64,000 nt of DNA, from assembly GCA_009877105.1 (NCBI GenBank), contig WXFD01000035.1, forward strand, positions 1 through 64,000, in the 5' to 3' direction. The notes beneath the pieces are model-generated. The model ran no database searches, was not told the origin of the DNA, and saw only the letters and a program-made list of their open reading frames with translations. This document shows, piece after piece, positions 10,106-19,381 of this stretch. Position 1 is the stretch's first letter. Each line of letters starts with the position of its first letter. Position numbers and translations under genes: made by a program. The DNA is from Bacteroidales bacterium. Lineage in GTDB: Bacteria; Bacteroidota; Bacteroidia; Bacteroidales; VadinHA17.

Positions 10106-11269
10106 TCAGTATTTTCTTATAAGGTCGAGCAGTTTACTGTCGAGCTTATGGCCGTACCAGTCGGTATAGTTTATATCCGATCTGTCAGAATCCATTATTC
10201 CGAAGGTACCCCTGAAGTTCCACAGTGCGAAGCCGATACCGTGTGACGTGAGAATATCGATCACGTCGGTGAACCAGGCCAGAAAAACCTCATGGGGTGT
10301 TTTGCTGTAGCATCCGCACTCACCGCAGTGAACACCCACCCCTTTTTCCAGGAGTTCTATCCACGGTGCATAGAAGTCTTCAAGCGACTTGCGTCCGAAC
10401 TGTTTTCCGTCAATGATCCCGGGCCAGACGGGTCTGGGTGCCATTGCAGGATCTTTCCACACCCACGAGGCCTGGTAGTGGGAAATATAATGGGGATAAT
10501 ATCCCCGGCAGCTTTGGGCAATATTAAGATCAATAAGTTCAGGAGTTACATAGCTCCCTCCGCCGTTGCCGTCGGCAACAATGAGACGGTCGGGGTCAAC
10601 GGCCCTGATTGCATCAGCTGCCCCTTTGGCAACCTTTCTGTAAAGCTCGCCCGGAAGGGGAGAGCTTTTTGAGAACTGGTCATTCATATCCTCCCTGTAT
10701 AATGGCTCATTCAGCAGATCGAAGCTTAACTTTCCGGAGGGGATTCCCTTATATCTCTTTGCCCACATGCTCCAGTGGAAATTAAAGGCATCCTGTGCCT
10801 CGGCATCCTTCCAGAGGTTAAATGGTTCATGAAATCCCGCGTTTATACAGAAACCCGGTCCGCGATGCAGGTTGAGGCTTACATGCATATTATACTTGTG
10901 GGCTGTGGAAATTAGTTTGTCAATTTCTTCCAGCACCTTTTCATCGAACTTGTAAACCTCGTCTTTTGTTATGTCCCTCGATCTGTCAAACAAGACATAT
11001 CTGGGATAAGCCATTGGTATTCTGACAAAATCAAAACCCCAGTCTGCCATCCATTTTATATCGTCTTCGGTTGTCTTCGACGGATCGGGGCCTTTCGGCG
11101 GATAAGGTGAGAAAATATCCAGCAGGTTAAAGCCTTTCCATTTCGGCAGCTTATTTCTGACTGCCCCGGTTCCGGACGGGAATGCATTTGCGGCACCGAT
11201 GGAAAGACCGGCGGCTGTCAGTGCAGTGGTTCTGACGAACATGCGGCGATTGATTTTTTTCGTGCTCAT
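10106..11269 (-). CDS. GH5-type cellulase-family glycosidase with twin-arginine signal
   Basis: A 387-residue protein with an N-terminal Tat-like signal (NRRMFVRTT followed by a hydrophobic stretch and ANA). The GH5 core is visible as a TIM-barrel pattern: WGFDFVRIP (beta-2), LNLHRGPG (beta-3), DLLNEPL with acid/base Glu188, and a second conserved Glu317 in VHCGECG acting as nucleophile. Family members hydrolyse beta-linked glucans or mannans or related glycosides; fine specificity is not deducible. It is followed 69 bp later by the small lipoprotein and TonB receptor genes on the same strand, but that spacing does not prove co-transcription. It diverges from the URO-D-like gene with only 76 bp between start codons. 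Confidence 0.85.
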   Translation of the reverse strand: MSTKKINRRMFVRTTALTAAGLSIGAANAFPSGTGAVRNKLPKWKGFNLLDIFSPYPPKGPDPSKTTEDDIKWMADWGFDFVRIPMAYPRYVLFDRSRDITKDEVYKFDEKVLEEIDKLISTAHKYNMHVSLNLHRGPGFCINAGFHEPFNLWKDAEAQDAFNFHWSMWAKRYKGIPSGKLSFDLLNEPLYREDMNDQFSKSSPLPGELYRKVAKGAADAIRAVDPDRLIVADGNGGGSYVTPELIDLNIAQSCRGYYPHYISHYQASWVWKDPAMAPRPVWPGIIDGKQFGRKSLEDFYAPWIELLEKGVGVHCGECGCYSKTPHEVFLAWFTDVIDILTSHGIGFALWNFRGTFGIMDSDRSDINYTDWYGHKLDSKLLDLIRKY

Positions 11270-11345
11270 AATATGACGGATTATTTATTTGTCAGTGAAT
11301 ACTTCTCCCAAATTAACAATTATTTAATAAATTCATAGTCAAATA

Positions 11346-12599
11346 ATGAATCGATTTATCATGAATTCCAGGGAAAGGCTTGTCACAGCCATATCGCACA
11401 GGGAGCCGGACCGGATACCTGTTGATCTGGGAGCCACTCCAAGTTCAGGTATTTCAGCTGTGGCGTATCATAACCTGATCCGGCATCTTGGCCTTGGCCT
11501 TGAAAACCATGTTTATGATGTTGTTCAGGAAGTCACCCAGCCTGAAATGGAGCTGCTTGATCTCTTCAGGGTGGATGTGCTTGACATAGGCAGGTTTTTC
11601 AACAGTCATGAAAGTTACTGGCACAGGCTAGAGCTGATCAATGGCATCCCTGGCCTCTATCCGAAATGGTTTAATCCTCAGCGTCAGGAAGACGGAAGCT
11701 GGCTCGCATCCGGACCCACAGGTGAATTCATTGCAAAAATGCCTGCCGGGGCCACTTTCTTTGATCAGACCATCTTCCCATATGCTGACGGATATCCTGA
11801 CAATTTCTATGATCTGGAACATGCCATGTCGCGGGTAAGCTGGGGAGGCTTCGGTTTTCCGCCCTTTGACCGGATTACCGAAGAGGATTTCTGGAGCAAT
11901 CTGAGAACCACATTGAAAAAGGTAAGAGCATCAACCGACAGGGCTTTGGTGTTGGGAGCCGGATGCAATCTTTTCGAGTGGGGAACCTTTTTGCGGAGGA
12001 TAGATAATTTTCTTATGGATCTGTACCTTGACCCGGACAATGTCAATAAGCTGCTGGATGCCCTGATGGAGAGGCATATGGACTTCCTTTCAAAGGTGTG
12101 CCAATCGGTAGGGGATATCGTTGACATAATAAAATTCGGAGATGATCTGGGTACCAATACCGGTCCGTTCATGCCGCCGGAAATTTATGACCGGTTTTTC
12201 AAACCCCGGCACAGAATGTTATGTGAGTATGTAAAGGCGAACAGTACTGCATACACAATGCTTCACTGCTGCGGCGGGATCTATGAACTTATACCGGGTC
12301 TGATCGATGCAGGATTCGAGATCCTGAATCCCGTGCAGATAAACGCCTTTGGAATGGACCCTGCCCGTCTCAAGAAAGAATTCGGGAGCAGCCTGACATT
12401 CTGGGGGGGCGGAGCAAATACCCAGTCGGTGCTCAATAAAGCCTCTGCCGTTGAGGTTAGAAAACATGTAAGGGAGAATATCAGAATCCTGTCGAAAGGA
12501 GGAGGATTTGTTTTCAATACGGTTCACAATATAATGCCTGATGTTCCTCCAGGGAATATTGTGGCAATGTTCGAAGCTGTCAGGGAGTTTGACCGGTAA
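11346..12599 (+). CDS. Uroporphyrinogen decarboxylase-like (URO-D/MtaA family) protein
   Basis: A 417-residue protein of the URO-D superfamily: an N-terminal SRERLVTAISHREPDRIPVD block, a central TIM-barrel region, and HCCGGIYELIPGLIDAGFEILNPVQ near residue 305, the conserved region of the corrinoid methyltransferase-like branch. It is not hemE. The chromosomal neighbours are sugar catabolic genes and the sequence is of the subtype often found in sugar or methylated-compound clusters. True HemE catalyses porphyrinogen decarboxylation, whereas MtaA/CmuA-type relatives transfer methyl groups. Another in-frame ATG lies five codons downstream (MNSRERL) and could be the true start. The role here is unknown. 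Confidence 0.75.
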   Translation: MNRFIMNSRERLVTAISHREPDRIPVDLGATPSSGISAVAYHNLIRHLGLGLENHVYDVVQEVTQPEMELLDLFRVDVLDIGRFFNSHESYWHRLELINGIPGLYPKWFNPQRQEDGSWLASGPTGEFIAKMPAGATFFDQTIFPYADGYPDNFYDLEHAMSRVSWGGFGFPPFDRITEEDFWSNLRTTLKKVRASTDRALVLGAGCNLFEWGTFLRRIDNFLMDLYLDPDNVNKLLDALMERHMDFLSKVCQSVGDIVDIIKFGDDLGTNTGPFMPPEIYDRFFKPRHRMLCEYVKANSTAYTMLHCCGGIYELIPGLIDAGFEILNPVQINAFGMDPARLKKEFGSSLTFWGGGANTQSVLNKASAVEVRKHVRENIRILSKGGGFVFNTVHNIMPDVPPGNIVAMFEAVREFDR

Positions 12600-12690
12600 G
12601 CAGCCGGGCTTGCTGCAATAATTGTCCGGGGAGGATATTCCTCTTGATTTCATCGGGGACTGAACGAAGCAGGCAGGCCGTTTTGGGTCA

Positions 12691-13812
12691 TTATACTTTC
12701 AGGAAGATCTTCTTTTTATAAAGGAAATAGAGGAACAGCCATCCAATGGTTGTCAGTCCGATCCCCCCGATCAACCCATGCCATGTTTCAGGCAGGATCG
12801 CAGTGAATCCGCCGAAGAAGAAATCCGCGGCATGTCGGAAGTTAATGATCCTGTTTGCAAGGTAGATCGTGATGGGATTCAGCCCGATAACTACAAAGAA
12901 GAAAGCCCATTTCCGAAATTTCCATACATCAATCACCAGGTAGAAAATTGCGAAAAGCAGCAGGCTCAATCCTCCTGCAAAGCACACGAATGAACTGCTC
13001 CAGATGTTTTTGTTTATCGGGAACACTGTGTCCCAGATTTTTCCCAGTACGATTAAAAAAACTGATGCAATAACCATGATCGTTACTTTGCGGATCAGTT
13101 TATCGGCCTGGTATCCGGATCTCATGAAGTCGCCGGTCAGCATGCCCAGAAGAGCTGTCCCGATGGCAGGGACTGTACTCAGTAGTCCTTCCGGGTCGTG
13201 ATTGTCCAGTAACAGTTTTCCTGGCATCAGCAGGCGGTCGATATAACTGGCAAGGTTTCCCGTTTGAGAGAAAGGATCTGAAGACCCGAGATCATGAGCG
13301 GGGAAAAGCAGGAGCAACAGCCAGTATCCGGCAAGGATGACCCAGAACCAGACAATCCTGAGAGTAAGTTTTGTGTTCATATAGATGATTGCGGCAAACA
13401 TCCATGCAAGCCCGATCCGGCCAAGGACACTCCCATAGCGGAGCCCGGCCAGATTGAACCTGACGGCATTATTGTAAAGGATACCAAGAAAAACAAGAAT
13501 CAGTCCCCGGAAAATCACATGCCGGTAAATTGATTTCCGGCTCTGGTTCAATGCAGTCCTCTTTGCCAGTGAAAATGGGAATGAAATTCCGGCTATATAC
13601 AGGAAAAGCGGAAAGATCAAATCATAAAACCTGAAACCTTGCCATTGCACATGCTTAAGCTGGTCCGCCCACCAGTTTAGCGGAGCCCAGTTTGTAAGGG
13701 TGGCAAGACCGGTGAATATGCCTGCACCGCCCATGATCCAGAACATATCAAACCCGCGTAGTGCATCGAGGGAATAAAGCCTTTCCGAGTGGATATTGTG
13801 TCCTTTTTCCAT
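12691..13812 (-). CDS. DUF5009 / heparan-alpha-glucosaminide N-acetyltransferase-like membrane protein
   Basis: A 373-residue polytopic membrane protein with about 10 hydrophobic segments. The N-terminal motif RLYSLDALRGFDMFWIMGG is the signature of the acyltransferase_3/HGSNAT/NagX-like group. I start it at the ATG at 13812, since 14 upstream codons (beginning MHHH) are not typical. In animals HGSNAT transfers acetyl from acetyl-CoA across a membrane to a terminal glucosamine; in Bacteroidota these proteins are thought to acetylate amino sugars during uptake or turnover, which would suit the neighbouring chitinase and other glycosidases. This link is inference. It converges with the URO-D-like gene and diverges from the DegT gene. 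Confidence 0.78.
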   Translation of the reverse strand: MEKGHNIHSERLYSLDALRGFDMFWIMGGAGIFTGLATLTNWAPLNWWADQLKHVQWQGFRFYDLIFPLFLYIAGISFPFSLAKRTALNQSRKSIYRHVIFRGLILVFLGILYNNAVRFNLAGLRYGSVLGRIGLAWMFAAIIYMNTKLTLRIVWFWVILAGYWLLLLLFPAHDLGSSDPFSQTGNLASYIDRLLMPGKLLLDNHDPEGLLSTVPAIGTALLGMLTGDFMRSGYQADKLIRKVTIMVIASVFLIVLGKIWDTVFPINKNIWSSSFVCFAGGLSLLLFAIFYLVIDVWKFRKWAFFFVVIGLNPITIYLANRIINFRHAADFFFGGFTAILPETWHGLIGGIGLTTIGWLFLYFLYKKKIFLKV

Positions 13813-14081
13813 TTCTGTGTTATTAAGTTCAATTATGTTGAAATGATGATGCAATAATCAGAAAACAAAGGAAATAATATTTTAAATGAATATTGATACT
13901 GCCTTTAAAAGAAAATAGGAAAAGAATACTAACTTTGAGATCAGGCGCATTTGTATTTAATTCCAGCCTCAGGCTGACATAAATACTGCGGATTGATTTG
14001 AATGCATGATTGGAGAATAATTTCCAGGGGAGCCGTGCCTGCACTTATTTATTTTATTGTTAATCCTCAAAAAAAATCTTA

Positions 14082-15269
14082 ATGCCTGGACCCGGAGCTT
14101 TTTGGTTTGGAAAGGAAGAAACTGATGCCGTGATTGAAGTAATCAGGAGCGGTTATCTATTTCGTTATGGAAGCGAAAATGACCCGTCTTTCCTTCATAA
14201 GACAGCGACTTTGGAAAGAGAATTTGCAAGATACAGCAATGCCGGTTATGCCCTTGCCACATCGTCGGGAACGGCTTCCCTGCTGGTTTCACTCCTGGCC
14301 GCCGGTTTAGAGCCGGGAGATGAAATAATTGTTCCTGCCTATACATTTGTTGCAAGCTATTCATCAGCAATTTTTGCAGGGCTGGTTCCGGTCCTTGCTG
14401 AAATAGATGAAAGCCTGACCCTTGATCCTGTCGATATTGAGTCGCGGATAACCCCGCGTACAAGGGCGATAATGCCCGTACACATGCTGGGTAATCCGTG
14501 CAATATGGATGCCGTAATGAAAATTGCGGAAAAGCACGGATTACTTGTTATTGAAGATGCATGCCAGTCGGCGGGCGCCTCCTACAAGGGTAAAAAGGCC
14601 GGAACGATCGGCAATATCGGGGCTTTTTCACTGAATATATTCAAAACGATCAACAGCGGGGACGGAGGTATTGTTATAACCAGCGACAAAGATCTGTATG
14701 AAAGGGCATTTGCAATTCATGATCAGGGACATAAACCGATGAGATTCGGAGTGGAGGTCGGTTCACGCAATATCCTTGGACTGAACTTCAGGATGAATGA
14801 ACTGACAGCTGCCGTCAGTCTTGCACAGCTTCAGAAGATAGACAGAATAATATCCACGCTCAGGGAGAAACGAGAGAAATTCAAAAAACTCATTTCCCCG
14901 GCAAAAGGATTCAGATTCAGAAGGCTCAATGATCCAGACGGCGACTGTGCAACACTGTGCAGCGTGATATTCGACACAAGGGAACAGGCGGCCAGGGTTG
15001 CCGGATCACTGGGATCCAAAACAGTCGATCAGAGCGGCTGGCATGTTTACTCAAATATGGAACATGTGCTGAGCCATCTGAAGAAAATCGGACAGCCACA
15101 TACCAGGGGTGCCTATCCGCGGACCGATGATATTCTGGGCAGGACTATTAATATAAGCGTGGGAGTTGTTGACGGGGGGCTGGGTTCCGGATGGGGCATA
15201 AACATAAATTCAACGGATGACCAGATAGAAGCTGCTGCAGAGCAGTTTATCGCTGCCTGTGAAAACTGA
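14082..15269 (+). CDS. DegT/DnrJ/EryC1/StrS family PLP-dependent aminotransferase
   Basis: A 395-residue sugar aminotransferase-family protein. The PLP-binding Asp lies in EDACQSAG (Asp159) and the Schiff-base Lys in AFSLNIFKTINSGDGG (Lys188). The substrate-binding start motif, usually P(x)xG, appears as PGPGAFWFGKEE. Family members aminate keto sugars for nucleotide-sugar or secondary metabolite synthesis, or act on free keto-inositol or keto-sugar derivatives. Here no nucleotide-sugar pathway genes adjoin it. The following genes encode a secreted Gfo/Idh/MocA oxidoreductase and a NIPSNAP lipoprotein, so an oxidise-then-transaminate route is conceivable but speculative. Confidence 0.85.
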   Translation: MPGPGAFWFGKEETDAVIEVIRSGYLFRYGSENDPSFLHKTATLEREFARYSNAGYALATSSGTASLLVSLLAAGLEPGDEIIVPAYTFVASYSSAIFAGLVPVLAEIDESLTLDPVDIESRITPRTRAIMPVHMLGNPCNMDAVMKIAEKHGLLVIEDACQSAGASYKGKKAGTIGNIGAFSLNIFKTINSGDGGIVITSDKDLYERAFAIHDQGHKPMRFGVEVGSRNILGLNFRMNELTAAVSLAQLQKIDRIISTLREKREKFKKLISPAKGFRFRRLNDPDGDCATLCSVIFDTREQAARVAGSLGSKTVDQSGWHVYSNMEHVLSHLKKIGQPHTRGAYPRTDDILGRTINISVGVVDGGLGSGWGININSTDDQIEAAAEQFIAACEN

Positions 15270-15422
15270 ATCCATCACCTTTTCTGGTTTACGCTGGAAA
15301 TAATCAATGCCGGACTGTTATTGCCCGTATATTCCCGGATTATTATATTTGTTTCCGTCAAATTCCGGTATTGTTATTTAATTAACGCATAAAACAGGGT
15401 TACAATAAAAAAATTATTTCTC

Positions 15423-16754
15423 ATGGCAACACGCAGGGTATTTGTTAAAAAAGCCTCACTGGGCGCTGCATCGATTGTTTTCAGTGCAAAGAGCTATTCC
15501 AGGATCGTCGGGGCAAACGACCGGGTCAGGGTCGGGATCATTGGTTATTCCGACCGTTTCAAAGGCTCATTGTCTCCTTCTTTTCTCAGCCTGTCAAAGG
15601 AAATGAACTTTGAATTTACCGTCATTTCCGATATCTGGAGGCTTCGCAGGGAGGAGGCAGACAGATTTTACAAATCAATGGGTATCAATCTGCGGCTGGC
15701 ACGAAACAATGATGAGCTGTATGAAAAGAATGACACTGATGCAGTCATAATAAGCACAGCTGATTTTCAGCATGCTCTCCACTGTGCCGAAGCCGTCGGG
15801 GCGGGACGCGATGCATATGTTGAGAAGCCTTTTGCCGAAACGATGGCAGACAACCGTACAGCACTGAAGGCTGTCCAGAACTCGGGGAAGATTGTGCAGA
15901 TAGGCTCACAGAGGCGGAGTGCACCCAATTATATCGCTGCAAACGAGTATATAAAATCGGGGAAATTCGGCAAGATTGTGATGGTTGAAATGACATGGAA
16001 TGTCAACCAGCCAGGGAGATGGAGAAGGCCAAATGTGGTCCCGACACTGAAGGAGGCTGATACCGACTGGAAAAGATATCTCATGAATCGTCCTTTAACA
16101 GCTTTTGATCCAAGGAGATATCTCGAGTTCAGGCTTTTCTGGCCTTATTCATCAGGTATTCCCGGCCAGTGGATGGCACATCAGATTGATACCGTTCACT
16201 GGTTCACCGGGCTGGGGCATCCCAGGAGCGTGGCTGCAAACGGTGGTATTTACCTGTGGAAAGACGGCCGCACTAATTTTGACACAATGACGGCTGTTTT
16301 TGATTACGGGAATAATGCCGACCCCAATTCAGGCTTCCAGGTAGTATATTCGTCGAGATTCACCAATTCTGCAGGCGGAGTCAAGGAGCTATATTTTTCA
16401 AACGGCGGGATGCTGAACCTCGATACAAACAGGATCACATCAGAAGGAGGACTTGAAGAATCTGATGCAAGTGCAATGAATATGAAGCCGAATCTTCTTA
16501 AAACATTTGAACTGCCTTCTGTATCAATTGAGACAGCAGCTGATACCGGGGGCGATACCATGACAATTGCACATATGAAAAACTGGATGGAATGTGTCAG
16601 AAGCCGTAAAAAGCCGAATGCTGACGTTACGGCAGGATATAATCATTCCATTGCGAACATCATGTGCACTGCAAGCCTTCGCACGGGAGAAAAGGCAACT
16701 TTCGACGAGAAAAACCAGGAGGTACTGGCTGGTGGCAAAATTTTTCAGTATTGA
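15423..16754 (+). CDS. Gfo/Idh/MocA family oxidoreductase with exported N-terminus
   Basis: A 443-residue NAD(P)-dependent oxidoreductase. Residues 1-22 (MATRRVFVKKASLGAASIVF) form a Tat-like signal, as is common for Bacteroidota members of the family. The dinucleotide fold begins at VRVGIIGYSDR (about 35-45) and the catalytic-domain motif AYVEKPFAE has Glu134-Lys135-Pro136. Family enzymes oxidise or reduce hydroxyl groups of sugars and inositols, and exported versions usually carry a tightly bound cofactor. It is separated by 28 bp from the NIPSNAP gene, so the two probably form an operon. The actual substrate is unknown. Confidence 0.85.
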   Translation: MATRRVFVKKASLGAASIVFSAKSYSRIVGANDRVRVGIIGYSDRFKGSLSPSFLSLSKEMNFEFTVISDIWRLRREEADRFYKSMGINLRLARNNDELYEKNDTDAVIISTADFQHALHCAEAVGAGRDAYVEKPFAETMADNRTALKAVQNSGKIVQIGSQRRSAPNYIAANEYIKSGKFGKIVMVEMTWNVNQPGRWRRPNVVPTLKEADTDWKRYLMNRPLTAFDPRRYLEFRLFWPYSSGIPGQWMAHQIDTVHWFTGLGHPRSVAANGGIYLWKDGRTNFDTMTAVFDYGNNADPNSGFQVVYSSRFTNSAGGVKELYFSNGGMLNLDTNRITSEGGLEESDASAMNMKPNLLKTFELPSVSIETAADTGGDTMTIAHMKNWMECVRSRKKPNADVTAGYNHSIANIMCTASLRTGEKATFDEKNQEVLAGGKIFQY

Positions 16755-16782
16755 CAAGGCGGGTAAACAAAAACATGTGTAA

Positions 16783-17580
16783 ATGAAAAGATCAGTTTTA
16801 TCAGTGGCATTTGCGGTATTGGCAGCCGGAACGTTATTGTATTCATGCAGATCATCTGCTACTCCCGATGAAAAACAAATGTATTATGAACTGAGAATTT
16901 ACAGGTTAAAGGATCCTGGGAAGAATGATCTCGTTGACAGGTATTTGAAAAATGCTTTTATTCCAGCCATGCGTAAGGCCGGAATACAGGCAGTTGGAGT
17001 ATTCAGACCCGTGGAAACGGATACAGCTTACGGGAAGATGGTATATGTCTTCATTCCATATAAAAATATGGATCAGTATTCCGGGGCATTGGAAATACTT
17101 GAAAAAGATCCCGACCATCAGAAGGCGGGCAGGGAATTTTTAGATGCACCTTATAATGATCCTGCATTTATACGGTACGAAAGCATATTCATGAAAGCTT
17201 TTGCTTTTATGCCGGTATACCGTAAATATACCTTCGACACCCCTCCGGAAGAAAGAATATATGAACTGAGGAGCTATGAAAGCTGGACGGAGGTCAAGGC
17301 AATGAAGAAGATCCAAATGTTCAACGAAGGAGGCGAGATTGCCATCTTTGACGAGATAGGTTCAAATGCCGTATTTTACGGACAGGTTCTTTTTGGCAGC
17401 CTCAAGCCGCGGCTGATGTACCTGACAACCTATTCAAATATGCAATCGAGGGATGAACATTGGAATGCTTTCAGGGCTCATCCCGTGTGGAAGAAGATCT
17501 CAGTTATGGAGGAATATGCCAATACGGTCATCAGACCGGACGCCTACCTTCTCCATCCGGCACCTTATTCCGACTTTTGA
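16783..17580 (+). CDS. NIPSNAP-family lipoprotein with two ferredoxin-like repeats
   Basis: A 265-residue protein. An N-terminal lipoprotein signal (LLYSC at about residues 18-22) is followed by two NIPSNAP-type alpha/beta-barrel repeats: YYELRIYRLKDPGKND at about residues 29-45 and RIYELRSYESWTEV at about 151-165. NIPSNAP domains form dimeric ferredoxin-like folds; their molecular role in bacteria is not established, although they often accompany secreted Gfo/Idh/MocA oxidoreductases in Bacteroidota. That association holds here, with 28 bp between the genes. Confidence 0.8.
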   Translation: MKRSVLSVAFAVLAAGTLLYSCRSSATPDEKQMYYELRIYRLKDPGKNDLVDRYLKNAFIPAMRKAGIQAVGVFRPVETDTAYGKMVYVFIPYKNMDQYSGALEILEKDPDHQKAGREFLDAPYNDPAFIRYESIFMKAFAFMPVYRKYTFDTPPEERIYELRSYESWTEVKAMKKIQMFNEGGEIAIFDEIGSNAVFYGQVLFGSLKPRLMYLTTYSNMQSRDEHWNAFRAHPVWKKISVMEEYANTVIRPDAYLLHPAPYSDF

Positions 17581-17606
17581 CGAAAGCCGGATTCGGAATG
17601 AAAATT

Positions 17607-17706
17607 AACCGCAAAGCTGCCAGTACCGGCTCATTGCATACAAAATCCTGATATCCGTAATCAGTCTTTGATGAACATGGCCGGTAACACAGCCGGCTTT
17701 GCGGTT
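17607..17706. repeat. Long inverted repeat between convergent NIPSNAP and trpB2 genes
   Basis: AACCGCAAAGC (17607-17617) and GCTTTGCGGTT (17696-17706) are perfectly complementary, and GTACCGGC/GCCGGTAAC lies inside them. The element sits just past both convergent stop codons. It has no flanking U-run, so it is not a textbook intrinsic terminator. It could act as a shared 3' mRNA-stabilising stem or a bidirectional transcription barrier. Confidence 0.55.
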
Positions 17707-17747
17707 ATTGGTTTTCCGGTCCTGAATAATCACGGATTAAACTGCGT

Positions 17748-19109
17748 TCAGTCGGGGAGCTCAATTTTTGAAATTGTAGCTTCAACTTCGGCAGTGGTCA
17801 TTTCATGATCGGGGAGATTTCCTTCGAAGTATTTCTCGTAAGAAGAAATATCGAAATGACCATGGCCGCTAAGATTAAACAGGATCGTTTTTGAGATTCC
17901 CTCAAGATCTGCCTTTCTGGCTTCATCGAGTGCACCTGCAATGGCATAATTTGATTCGGGAGCCGGAAGGATACCTTCGGTTCTGGCAAAAAGCACTCCG
18001 CCCTCAAAACACTCTCTCTGCATTTTTGCCTTGGCTTCGATGAATCCGTCCTTGAGCAGCTGGCTAACCAGTACCCCTGCACCATGGTACCGCAATCCTC
18101 CTGCATGTATTTTTTCAGGAACGAAGTTATGTCCAAGGGTGAACATTGGCAACAGGGGGGTCATTCCTGCCGTGTCGCCGAAGTCATACATGAATTTTCC
18201 CTTTGTAAGCTTAGGGCATGATGAAGGTTCCACCGTAACGAACCTGGTCTTCCGGTCATTTACAATATTTTCCCGTATAAATGGAAATGCAATTCCCGAG
18301 AAATTTGATCCGCCTCCGAAACATCCAATCACTACGTCGGGGTAATCCCCGGCTTTTTCCATCTGCAAAAGTGCTTCCTGTCCGATTATTGTCTGGTGAA
18401 GGCAGACGTGATTCAGCACACTGCCAAGTGAATACTTGGTATAGGGATCCTGGACGGCGATCTCCATTGCTTCGGAAATTGCAATGCCCAGGCTTCCCGG
18501 TGAATCGGGATCCTTTTCAAGAATCTTTCTGCCCGCTTCCGTCATTGTACTGGGCGAAGGCACCACTTTTGCATTGTAAGAGTTCATGAGAAGCTTTCTG
18601 CCGGGTTTCTGGGTATAGCTGACCCTGACCATGAAAACCAGCAGTTCAAGTCCGAAATGATTGCATGCGTAACTCAGTGCACTTCCCCATTGCCCGGCAC
18701 CTGTTTCGGTGGTGATCCTCTTTATCCCTTCCTTTTTGTTGTAATAGGCCTGTGCAATGGCAGTGTTGGTCTTATGGGAACCGGAGTAGTTGCCTCCCTC
18801 GTACTTGTAGTATATCTTGCTCCTGGTTCCTATTGCCTTTTCCAGATTGACCGCCCTGAACATCGGACTTGGCCGGTATACCTTGTACAGATCCAGGACT
18901 TCGTCGGGTATATCAATATACCGTTCTGCAGAAACCTCCTGTTTGATCAGTTCCATTGGAAAAACCGCGGCAAGTGCATCGGGTCCAATGGGCTCGCGTG
19001 TCACCGGATGAAGAGGCGGCAGCGGTTTATTGGGCATATCTGCCACAATATTATACCATTGCCGGGGGATTTCTTTTTCACTGAGCGAAATTTTTGTACT
19101 TTTTTTCAT
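17748..19109 (-). CDS. trpB2: Tryptophan synthase beta-like protein, TrpB2 type
   Basis: A 453-residue PLP enzyme, longer than canonical TrpB (about 400), with the N-terminal extension typical of the TrpB2 group (RQWYNIVADMPNKPLPPLHP). The PLP Lys is Lys113 in GSHKTNTA, and the phosphate-binding loop reads CFGGGSNFSG. It catalyses indole plus L-serine to L-tryptophan in tested TrpB2 proteins, usually without a TrpA partner. It stands alone here, with no other trp gene, behind its own promoter and a leader peptide with two Trp codons plus terminator. That regulation supports a true role in tryptophan supply rather than only serine deamination. Confidence 0.9.
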   Translation of the reverse strand: MKKSTKISLSEKEIPRQWYNIVADMPNKPLPPLHPVTREPIGPDALAAVFPMELIKQEVSAERYIDIPDEVLDLYKVYRPSPMFRAVNLEKAIGTRSKIYYKYEGGNYSGSHKTNTAIAQAYYNKKEGIKRITTETGAGQWGSALSYACNHFGLELLVFMVRVSYTQKPGRKLLMNSYNAKVVPSPSTMTEAGRKILEKDPDSPGSLGIAISEAMEIAVQDPYTKYSLGSVLNHVCLHQTIIGQEALLQMEKAGDYPDVVIGCFGGGSNFSGIAFPFIRENIVNDRKTRFVTVEPSSCPKLTKGKFMYDFGDTAGMTPLLPMFTLGHNFVPEKIHAGGLRYHGAGVLVSQLLKDGFIEAKAKMQRECFEGGVLFARTEGILPAPESNYAIAGALDEARKADLEGISKTILFNLSGHGHFDISSYEKYFEGNLPDHEMTTAEVEATISKIELPD

Positions 19110-19142
19110 GACTTTATTTATTTTGGTTAATGAGTTTTAAAT

Positions 19143-19173
19143 AAAAAAGGCATGCTGTGAACAGCATGCCTTT
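19143..19173 (-). terminator. Attenuator terminator of the trpB2 leader
   Basis: On the minus strand AAAGGCATGCTG-TTCA-CAGCATGCCTTT is a perfect 12-bp stem with a 4-nt loop, followed by a U-run (19148-19143). It ends 33 bp before the trpB2 start. An alternative pairing exists: leader bases 19225-19214 (GCAAGCTGTGAA) complement terminator bases 19161-19150 (TTCACAGCATGC) at 11 of 12 positions, which would open the hairpin. Confidence 0.88.
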
Positions 19174-19197
19174 GGCGGGAAAATATCTTTGCGAAGA

Positions 19198-19260
19198 TTA
19201 TATACAGGCCTTATTCACAGCTTGCTGATTGATGCTGCGCCAAGACCAGATATATAACAT
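19198..19260 (-). CDS. trpL: Tryptophan leader peptide (attenuator)
   Basis: A 20-residue reading frame, MLYIWSWRSI followed by NQQAVNKACI, with Trp codons at positions 5 and 7, lies between the promoter and the terminator hairpin. An in-frame ATG four codons earlier (19272) would extend it, but that ATG nearly coincides with the expected transcription start. The stop lies 24 bp upstream of the terminator stem. By the classical mechanism, a ribosome stalled at the Trp codons when charged tRNA-Trp is scarce would favour the antiterminator. An overlapping frame starting at 19265 has no Trp codons and is less attractive. Confidence 0.72.
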   Translation of the reverse strand: MLYIWSWRSINQQAVNKACI

Positions 19261-19277
19261 TCCATGGTTCATGGCTC

Positions 19278-19307
19278 CAAAATTATTTAATTTTTTTAAA
19301 TTCCAAT
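19278..19307 (-). promoter_or_regulatory. Promoter of trpL-trpB2
   Basis: On the minus strand ATTG (19307-19304), an 18-bp spacer and TAATTTTG (19285-19278) match the Bacteroidota promoter pattern. Transcription would begin around 19272, just ahead of the leader peptide. Confidence 0.6.
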
Positions 19308-19381
19308 AAAAAAGTTCTTTTTTTTAATGATTTTCAGAAAAAATATATCTGACCGGGAAATCTTATAGCTGCCTGCAATTA

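Noticed and set aside
12601..12618. Intrinsic terminator GCAGC...GCTGC after the URO-D-like gene
   Set aside because: The stem is only five base pairs and no T-run follows.
19215..19265. Alternative leader frame MECYISGLGAASISKL before trpB2
   Set aside because: It contains no Trp codon, while the overlapping frame has two Trp codons placed before the antiterminator.
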